DNA of 64,000 bases, from the NCBI RefSeq assembly GCF_902459665.1, contig NZ_CABPSL010000012.1:1-64000 (forward strand). Reading direction: 5' to 3'. A model generated the notes under the pieces. It was not told where the DNA came from. It searched no databases and saw nothing but the letters and a program-made list of their open reading frames with translations. The position numbers were made by a program, and so were the translations under genes. This document shows, one piece after another, positions 55,578 to 61,693 of the stretch. The DNA is from Pandoraea cepalis. Lineage in GTDB: Bacteria; Pseudomonadota; Gammaproteobacteria; Burkholderiales; Burkholderiaceae. Positions within the stretch are counted from its first letter, which is position 1. The number at the start of each line of letters is the position of its first letter.

Positions 55578-57212
55578 ATGTCCATGTCCAACGTTGCCCG
55601 AGTCGCGCCGGTGAATGCGCAGACGTTTTCTTCCGTGCATCCTTATACGAAGTACTTTCCCCAGCGGGCCGAGGGCGACCGGCTCGATGTCGTACCGCTG
55701 CTCTTGGCAGGGCTCCACGGCACGTCGGCCAAGCCGGTCGTCGTGTTCGAGGGTGAAGCCATCGACCGGGCCCAGATGGCCGCGCGCGTGGGCGCCATGC
55801 AGGGCTGGCTTGCCGCGCAAGGCCTCGTGCCGGGCGACCGCGTGGCGGTGATGCTGGGCAACAGTGCGGCGCAGGTGGCGTTGATCTATGCGCTCATGCT
55901 TTCCGGTCTGGTGTGGGTGCCCGTCAACACGCGCCTGAAGGGCGACGGTATCGAATACCTGCTCGGCCACGCCAAGCCGACGCTGCTCATTGCCGAACCG
56001 GCCTTCGCCGACGTGCTCGACGCGGGTGCCACCCTCGCGGCACAGCAGCCGGGGCACCACGGGACACGCGTCGTGCGTCACTGGCTCGCGGACGTCATGA
56101 CCCAGGCCGCGGCGTACATCGGTACCGCGCCAGCGGCGGCGGAGCTCACGCCCGCGTCGGTGCTGTGCATCATCTACACGTCGGGCACCACCGGCGCGCC
56201 CAAGGGGGTGCTGTTCACGCACCGCATGATGCGCATCGCCAGTGAGGCGGCGCTGCGCGTGGCCGACGCGCACGACGGCGACCGGCTGTTTCTGTGGGAG
56301 CCGCTGTGCCATATCGGCGGTGCCCAGATGCTGCTGCTGCCCTTTCTCGCCGATCTCGAGATGCACGTGGTGGAGCGTTTCTCGGCCAGCCGCTTCTGGC
56401 AGCAATGCGCCGCCGCGCAGGCCACGCATCTGCACTATCTCGGTGGCATCCTCGACATCCTCATGCAACTGCCGCGCGAGGCCCAGCCGGCGCAGAACTC
56501 ATTGCGCGTGGCGTGGGGCGCGGGCGTGTCGGCGAGCGCCTGGCAAGCCACACGAGAGCGTCTGCAATGCGCGTTGCGCGAATGCTACGGGATGACGGAG
56601 TGCTCGAGCTTCGCCACCCTCAACGACGCGGATGTGCCGGGTGCCATCGGCCACGCCCTGCCGTGGCTGACGCTGGCGTTGCTCGACGACGCGGGACAGC
56701 CCGTGCCCGACGGCGAACCCGGTGAGATCGTGCTGTCGAGCGACGTGGAAGGCGTCTTCCTGCCCGGCTATCTCGATAATCCGGAAGCCACGTCGAAGGC
56801 GTTGCGCGACGGCAAGCTTTTCACGGGCGACAGTGCGCGGCGTGGCCCCGACGGCAGCCTGGTCTTCATCGGCCGGCGCACGGACAGCATGCGGGTGCGC
56901 GGCGAGAACGTGTCGGCCTGGGAAATCGAGCGTGTGTTTGCGCGACATCCGGCGGTGGTGGCCTGTGCCGCCATCGGCGTGGCAAGCGACATCGGGGAGC
57001 AGGATGTGATGCTTTACGTCCAGTTCCGCGACGGCCAGACACTCGACTGGACGGTACTCGCGCAATGGGCCGCCGACAAACTCGCCAGCTACCAGCGGCC
57101 GCGTTACTATCGCGCCACCGAAGGTTTCGAAACGACGCCTTCGGAGCGCATTCGCAAGCATCTTCTCTCGCGCGATACCTCGCAGGCGTGGGAGGTGACG
57201 GAGGCAACGTAA
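55578..57212 (+). CDS. Acyl-CoA synthetase/AMP-dependent ligase
   Basis: 544 residues from the ATG at 55578, after GGAA; a TTG seven codons upstream overlaps the permease stop. ANL superfamily: P-loop YTSGTTGAPKG (200-210), ECYGMTECS, GDSARRGPDG, and the C-terminal lid. The usual catalytic Lys of the A10 motif appears replaced by Arg524 (TPSERIRKHLL), with a Lys three residues on. It should activate the imported acid as an acyl-CoA. The substitution makes full activity less certain. It is the last gene of the operon. Confidence 0.87.
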   Translation: MSMSNVARVAPVNAQTFSSVHPYTKYFPQRAEGDRLDVVPLLLAGLHGTSAKPVVVFEGEAIDRAQMAARVGAMQGWLAAQGLVPGDRVAVMLGNSAAQVALIYALMLSGLVWVPVNTRLKGDGIEYLLGHAKPTLLIAEPAFADVLDAGATLAAQQPGHHGTRVVRHWLADVMTQAAAYIGTAPAAAELTPASVLCIIYTSGTTGAPKGVLFTHRMMRIASEAALRVADAHDGDRLFLWEPLCHIGGAQMLLLPFLADLEMHVVERFSASRFWQQCAAAQATHLHYLGGILDILMQLPREAQPAQNSLRVAWGAGVSASAWQATRERLQCALRECYGMTECSSFATLNDADVPGAIGHALPWLTLALLDDAGQPVPDGEPGEIVLSSDVEGVFLPGYLDNPEATSKALRDGKLFTGDSARRGPDGSLVFIGRRTDSMRVRGENVSAWEIERVFARHPAVVACAAIGVASDIGEQDVMLYVQFRDGQTLDWTVLAQWAADKLASYQRPRYYRATEGFETTPSERIRKHLLSRDTSQAWEVTEAT

Positions 57213-57280
57213 TCCGTGTGGGCAGCGCGGTCGTCACCGGCGCGGCGACGATGACGGTGATTCTGGCGTTATCGGTATAA

Positions 57281-57306
57281 GATAGACTGTTATTTTTATG
57301 AGATAA
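57281..57306 (+). promoter_or_regulatory. Dyad-like AT block before iclR
   Basis: gatagactgttat followed by TGAGATAA, 33-58 bp ahead of the iclR GTG. The TGAGATAA core also occurs ahead of the enoyl-CoA hydratase operon. It is a candidate autoregulatory site. Confidence 0.45.
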
Positions 57307-57338
57307 TTCGTCCCTGCCTGCCCCATTTCCTCGATATC

Positions 57339-58187
57339 GTGGCCACCACCAAGACACCCCGCACCCGCGCCAAAGCGGCAATCGCCAGCGAGATAGCTAC
57401 TGCTCCCGCCCCATCGACCGAATCCACGCTTTACGTGCAGTCCGTGGAGAAGGCGATGAAGGTGCTGACGGCGTTCGACGGGTCGAAGCGCCATCTGTCG
57501 CTTTCGGAAATCGCCGCGGCCACGGGGCTGGACATCAGCGCGGCGCAGCGCTTCACCTTCACGCTCTCGGCGTTGGGCTATCTGCTCAAGGACGCGCAGA
57601 GCAAGAAGTACGAACTCTCGCCGAAGCTGCTGGACTTCACCTATCACTACCTCGTCTCGAACGAACTCGTGAGCCGCGCCGCTCCGTATCTTCAGCAACT
57701 CGCGGCGGAAACCGAGGAGGCGACGAACCTGACGGTGCGGCTCGACACGGACATTGTGTTCGTGCTGCGTATTGTGAGCCGCAGCGTGTTCAATGCGAAC
57801 GTCATCGTCGGCTCGCGCCTGCCGGCCTATTGCACGGCACCCGGGCTGGCGTTGCTGGCTACGCTCGACGATGCCGAGGTCGACGACATTCTCGCGCGCA
57901 CGAATCTCGTGCAGTTCACGCCGGCGACCGTGGCGCAGCCTCGCAAGATCAAGGAACGGCTTGCGCGCATTCGCAAGCAGGGATACGCGCACACCGAAGA
58001 CGAATTCTTCATGGGCGACATTTCGACGGCGGCGGCCGTGGTGAACCAGGACGGCCGGGCCATCGGGGCGATCAACATTGCCGTGCCGCGCGTGCGGTGG
58101 AACGCCGAACGCGACGAACGGCGCTTCGCCGACCTCGTGATCCAGACGGCTGGCGCGTTGTCGGCGCGGCGGCGCCAGGAGAGCTGA
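57339..58187 (+). CDS. IclR family transcriptional regulator
   Basis: 282 residues from a GTG at 57339, with no other suitable start. The first 28 residues are Ala/Thr-rich; residues 32-95 form the IclR winged helix (VEKAMKVLTAFDGSKRHLSL, GLDISAAQRFTFTLSALGYL), and residues 110-275 the GAF-like effector domain (STAAAVVNQDGRAIGAINIA). It follows the catabolic operon and is convergent with the DHA2 exporter gene. It probably represses or activates the operon in response to its acid or CoA-ester. Confidence 0.9.
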   Translation: MATTKTPRTRAKAAIASEIATAPAPSTESTLYVQSVEKAMKVLTAFDGSKRHLSLSEIAAATGLDISAAQRFTFTLSALGYLLKDAQSKKYELSPKLLDFTYHYLVSNELVSRAAPYLQQLAAETEEATNLTVRLDTDIVFVLRIVSRSVFNANVIVGSRLPAYCTAPGLALLATLDDAEVDDILARTNLVQFTPATVAQPRKIKERLARIRKQGYAHTEDEFFMGDISTAAAVVNQDGRAIGAINIAVPRVRWNAERDERRFADLVIQTAGALSARRRQES

Positions 58188-58194
58188 CGTCGCG

Positions 58195-59748
58195 TCAGTC
58201 GGCCGCCACGTGCACGATCTCGTCGTGCTTGTCGATCTCGCCGGGGGCGCGTTTTTTCAGCCGAATGAAGAGCAGCAGCGGCATGACGGCGATCGTGAGT
58301 GCCATCATGAGCCGGAAGTCGTCCAGGTAAGCGATCATCGCCGCCTGTCGCGTGACTTCCGCATTCAGGGCGGCCATCGCCGCGGCACCGTACGTCTGCA
58401 CGTAAGCCTCCACCCCTTGTGTAAACGGCGTAATGCGCTCCGAGAGCACCGCGTGGTTGACCTGCGTGTTCTGGGTGAGCAGCGTCTGCACGACCGAGAT
58501 ACCGATACTGCTGCCGATGTTGCGCGACAGGCTGTAGATGGCGGCGCCGTCCGCGCGTAGCGTGCCGGCGAGCGTGGCAAACGTGACCGTGGTGAGCGGC
58601 ACGAAGACGAAGCCGAGACCGAAGCCCTGAATGACCCCCGGCCAGACGATGTCCGACGGCCGCAGCGTGAGCGAGTAACCGGCCATCAGATACAGCGAAT
58701 AGGCGGTCAGTGCGAAGCCGAAACCCAGCAGGTAGCGAACGTCGACCTTGCCGACCAGGCGTCCGACGATCAGCATGGCGGCCATGGTCCCCGCGCCGGA
58801 GGGCGCCGTCACCAGCCCGGTGAGAATCGCAGGGTAGCCGAACAGACTTTGCAGCATCGGCGGGAGCAGGGCGCGCGTGGCGTAAAGAATGATGCCGACG
58901 ACGAAGATGTAGACGACGCCCGTGTTGAAGTTTCGGTCACGCAGCAACGCGCGGTCGAAGAACGAATGCTCGCCGGCCGTCCACGTGTGGACGACGAAGT
59001 ACGCAAAGCAGATGATGGCGCCGAGCATCTCCAGCCAGATCTCGGTGGCGTTCAGCCAATCCTGCTGTTCCCCGCGATCGAGCAGCAGTTGCAGCAGGCC
59101 GATGGCCAGACTGAGGGTGACGAAACCGAGCACATCGAATTTCCCGGCCTTCTGCTCCGGCGGCTCTCTGAGATAAGCGGCAATACCGAGGAACGCGATC
59201 AACCCGATGGGCAGGTTGATGTAGAACACCCAGCGCCAGTTGTAGCTGTCGGTAAGCCAGCCGCCGAGTGACGGGCCGAGAATTGGCCCGACCATCACGC
59301 CCATGCCGAACACCGCCATCGCCGAGCCGTGCTTGTGCGGCGGGTTGATGTCGAGCATGGTCGCCTGCGACAGCGGCACGAGCGCCGCGCCGCAAATCCC
59401 CTGGAACAGCCGTGCGGCCACGATTTCCGTGAGCGAATGCGCCATGCCGCACAAGGCCGAGGCGATCGTGAAGCCGGCGACGGACCACAGGAAGACGCGC
59501 CGGCGACCGAAGCGCGCGCAGAGCGTGCCGGTGAGCGGCGTGGCGATGGCGGCCGCCACGATATAGGACGTCAATACCCAGGTGATGGAGTCCTGCGAGG
59601 CGGAAAGACTGCCCTGCATGTGGGGGAGTGCCACGTTGGCGATGGTGCTGTCGAGTGTCTGCAACACCGTCGCGAGCATGACGGACAGGCTGACGAGCGC
59701 GCGATGCTTGCCCGGATCGTCAGCTGTTTGGGGGGATGCCACGGTCAT
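58195..59748 (-). CDS. DHA2 (EmrB-type) MFS multidrug exporter
   Basis: 517 residues, 14 hydrophobic segments, DHA2 family. First helix LDSTIANVALPHMQGSLSAS, motif A-like region GTLCARFGRRRVFLWSVAGF and motif C GVMVGPILGPSLGGWLTDSY are clear. It extrudes drugs by proton antiport. Its ATG overlaps the MarR gene stop (ATGA), so the two are translationally coupled. No EmrA-type periplasmic adaptor is adjacent. It is convergent with iclR, 7 bp apart. Confidence 0.93.
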   Translation of the reverse strand: MTVASPQTADDPGKHRALVSLSVMLATVLQTLDSTIANVALPHMQGSLSASQDSITWVLTSYIVAAAIATPLTGTLCARFGRRRVFLWSVAGFTIASALCGMAHSLTEIVAARLFQGICGAALVPLSQATMLDINPPHKHGSAMAVFGMGVMVGPILGPSLGGWLTDSYNWRWVFYINLPIGLIAFLGIAAYLREPPEQKAGKFDVLGFVTLSLAIGLLQLLLDRGEQQDWLNATEIWLEMLGAIICFAYFVVHTWTAGEHSFFDRALLRDRNFNTGVVYIFVVGIILYATRALLPPMLQSLFGYPAILTGLVTAPSGAGTMAAMLIVGRLVGKVDVRYLLGFGFALTAYSLYLMAGYSLTLRPSDIVWPGVIQGFGLGFVFVPLTTVTFATLAGTLRADGAAIYSLSRNIGSSIGISVVQTLLTQNTQVNHAVLSERITPFTQGVEAYVQTYGAAAMAALNAEVTRQAAMIAYLDDFRLMMALTIAVMPLLLFIRLKKRAPGEIDKHDEIVHVAAD

Positions 59749-60239
59749 TCTTTTATTGGATCGTGAGGGTTATCGCGACGCGCCGGTGACGGGCATTCGG
59801 CTTCGGCGCGCGTCAGGTTCGTCAGCACCTTGCCCAGTAAGCGCGACAGTTCGGTCCGTTCAGCCGGGGTGAGGTCGGCCAGCGCTTCGCGTTCGGTCGC
59901 GTTGGCGAATGCGACGATCATGTCGATCTTGGCCTCCGAGGCCTCCGTCAGATAGAGCAGGTGCGCGCGTTTGTCGTTCGGATCCCGTTCGCGCCGCACG
60001 AGTCCCTTGTCCCTGAGCCGGTCCAGCAGTCTCACCAGCGCCATCGGCGTCAACTCCATGCGTTCGGCCAATTCGGCCTGTGTCTGGACCCCATAGCGAT
60101 GCAACATGACCAGCACGCGGCATTGCGCGCGCGTGAGGTCGAAGTTGCCGCGGGCACGCCGGTCGAACAGGCGCGAATGAACGCGCGCGACGTCATGTAC
60201 CAGCGTGCCGAAACGGGAAGACCAATCGATTTTCGGCAT
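59745..60239 (-). CDS. MarR family transcriptional regulator
   Basis: 164 residues from the ATG at 60239 (MPKIDWSSRFGTLVHDVARV); a TTG at 60287 would extend it by 16. Winged helix-turn-helix: LTRAQCRVLVMLHRYGVQTQ, MELTPMALVRLLDRLRDKGL, with the wing RRERDPNDKRAHLLYLTE. It likely represses itself and the overlapping DHA2 exporter gene until a drug binds. An inverted repeat just upstream of the TTG is a candidate operator. Neither start has a strong ribosome site. Confidence 0.89.
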   Translation of the reverse strand: MPKIDWSSRFGTLVHDVARVHSRLFDRRARGNFDLTRAQCRVLVMLHRYGVQTQAELAERMELTPMALVRLLDRLRDKGLVRRERDPNDKRAHLLYLTEASEAKIDMIVAFANATEREALADLTPAERTELSRLLGKVLTNLTRAEAECPSPARRDNPHDPIKE

Positions 60240-60288
60240 ATCGGAAGGTGCGCCGGGGTCGCCTTCGGGGAGTCCCGGCAAGGTCAAT

Positions 60289-60306
60289 TAGTAAACAGGT
60301 TTATCA
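60289..60306 (-). promoter_or_regulatory. Candidate MarR operator
   Basis: taaac-ag-gttta, with partial extension to tagtaaac / gtttatca, 53-64 bp ahead of the ATG of marR. Its position fits autorepression, and argues against the TTG start at 60287. Confidence 0.45.
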
Positions 60307-60602
60307 TTTTGCCAGACACTTTCTTCGGACTGCAACTGTCGCAAATAGGTGACACCCATACTCGACGGCCGAAGGCGCTGAAATGTGGTCGGCCGGTTTC
60401 GCCCGGTGTGACGAGGGTTCGCGGGCGGTGGGCACAATCCCCGGACAGACGCTGTTGCGCCGCCCGTGAAAATCTGAAAAAGCCAAGAAAAATAAGCACT
60501 TGACACTTCGCCTTGGCGGATCAAGAAAGGATATGTGCGATGTATCGGCGAGCACGCCTGTGCATGGCACTCATCCTCTATTGACCTTAAGGAGTATCAA
60601 TC
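60307..60602. other. Intergenic before the acyltransferase gene
   Basis: About 300 bp holding promoters for marR and the acyltransferase gene. A TTGACA -35-like hexamer is at 60500; a matching -10 at normal spacing is not evident. No gene is seen. Confidence 0.45.
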
Positions 60603-61475
60603 ATGTTTGACCTCGCCCAAGCCTCGGATGTCCTGTCCATCACCCCGACCGACCTGTCGTCCGGTCAGCGCCGTCCCACGTCGTTGCCGGCTGCGGTGCG
60701 CGCCCCGGCGGCCGATCTCGATACGATGCGAGAAGAGCGTCTGCCCTTCATCGTCACCATCGCGAGCGACGACGCAGCGTTGCGCGACGCCGTCGCCATG
60801 CGTCAGGCCGCCTACGGCCGCCACCTTCCCGATCTGGCCGCCACGTTGAGCGAGCCGGAGCCCAGCGACCGCGAGCCGGGGGCCATCGTGCTCGTGGCGC
60901 GCGCGCGGCTCGACGGCGCGGTTCTTGGCACAATGCGTATCCAGACCAACCGTTACCAGCCGTTGCATCTCGAGGATTCGGCGCCGTTGCCCCAGTGGCT
61001 GGACAGCGCCGCGTTGGCCGAGGCGACGCGTCTGGGCGTGGTGGCTGGGCCGGCCGGACGTGTCGTCAAGACGGCGCTGTTCAAGGCCTTCTATCAGTAT
61101 TGCCTGCTGTCCGCGGTCGACTGGATGGTGATTACGGCGCGTCCGCCGCTGCATCGGCAGTATGAAGCCCTGATGTTTATCGACGTGTTCCCGTCGCAAG
61201 CCCTGATCCCGATGGCACACGTCGGCGGCATCGGACACCGCGTGCTGGCGCTGGACGTGGCGCAGGCACGCACGCGTTGGCAGGCGGCGGAGCATCCTTT
61301 GTTCGCCTATATGTGCCTCACCCATCATCCCGACCTGCGGCTGGGGGTGCCCGGAATGCAGGACGTTGTGCGGGCGTCATCGGGCGAAGCCAGTGTTGGC
61401 GCGCATTTGCGGGATTTATCTTTTGGCGGCGACGCGGTACGATGCGGTGCATCAGGCTTCAGCTTGTCGGTGTAA
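60603..61475 (+). CDS. FeeM-like N-acyltransferase (GNAT/N-acyl amino acid synthase family)
   Basis: 290 residues, AAGGAG ahead of the ATG. Family elements include a variable N-terminus, then LRDAVAMRQAAYGRHLP, VLGTMRIQTNRYQPL, EATRLGVVAGPAG and LMFIDVFPSQALIPM, as in FeeM-like autoinducer-synthase-fold enzymes. They join a fatty-acyl chain from acyl carrier protein to an amino acid or amine. The product is unknown. The gene sits directly before a membrane GGDEF-EAL protein, as these families often do, suggesting that a lipid signal or surface trait is tied to c-di-GMP. There is no signal peptide. Confidence 0.8.
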   Translation: MFDLAQASDVLSITPTDLSSGQRRPTSLPAAVRAPAADLDTMREERLPFIVTIASDDAALRDAVAMRQAAYGRHLPDLAATLSEPEPSDREPGAIVLVARARLDGAVLGTMRIQTNRYQPLHLEDSAPLPQWLDSAALAEATRLGVVAGPAGRVVKTALFKAFYQYCLLSAVDWMVITARPPLHRQYEALMFIDVFPSQALIPMAHVGGIGHRVLALDVAQARTRWQAAEHPLFAYMCLTHHPDLRLGVPGMQDVVRASSGEASVGAHLRDLSFGGDAVRCGASGFSLSV

Positions 61476-61615
61476 TGCCGTTATTCGAACTAACGTTATC
61501 CCGTCGCCTGCCGCATTCGGTCTTTTGGGCGATGGCGATAACGCGCAAGGCGGGCAAAAGAGACCTGCCCGTGTCGGCCTGCATCGGGGTCGCACGGGCC
61601 AGGGCCGGCCCGGCC

Positions 61616-61645
61616 GGCAGGGCGTGCCGAGGGGTACGCCCTGCC
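61616..61645 (+). other. GC-rich stem-loop in the leader of the GGDEF-EAL gene
   Basis: Perfect 10-bp arms ggcagggcgt / acgccctgcc with a 10-nt loop, ending 48 bp before the GGDEF-EAL start. No T-run follows. It may be a transcription pause, weak terminator of the preceding gene, or leader structure. Confidence 0.5.
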
Positions 61646-61693
61646 CGGCGAAGCTCGCGGGGGCGACCAATAAGATAAGGGCTTAAGATTTCT

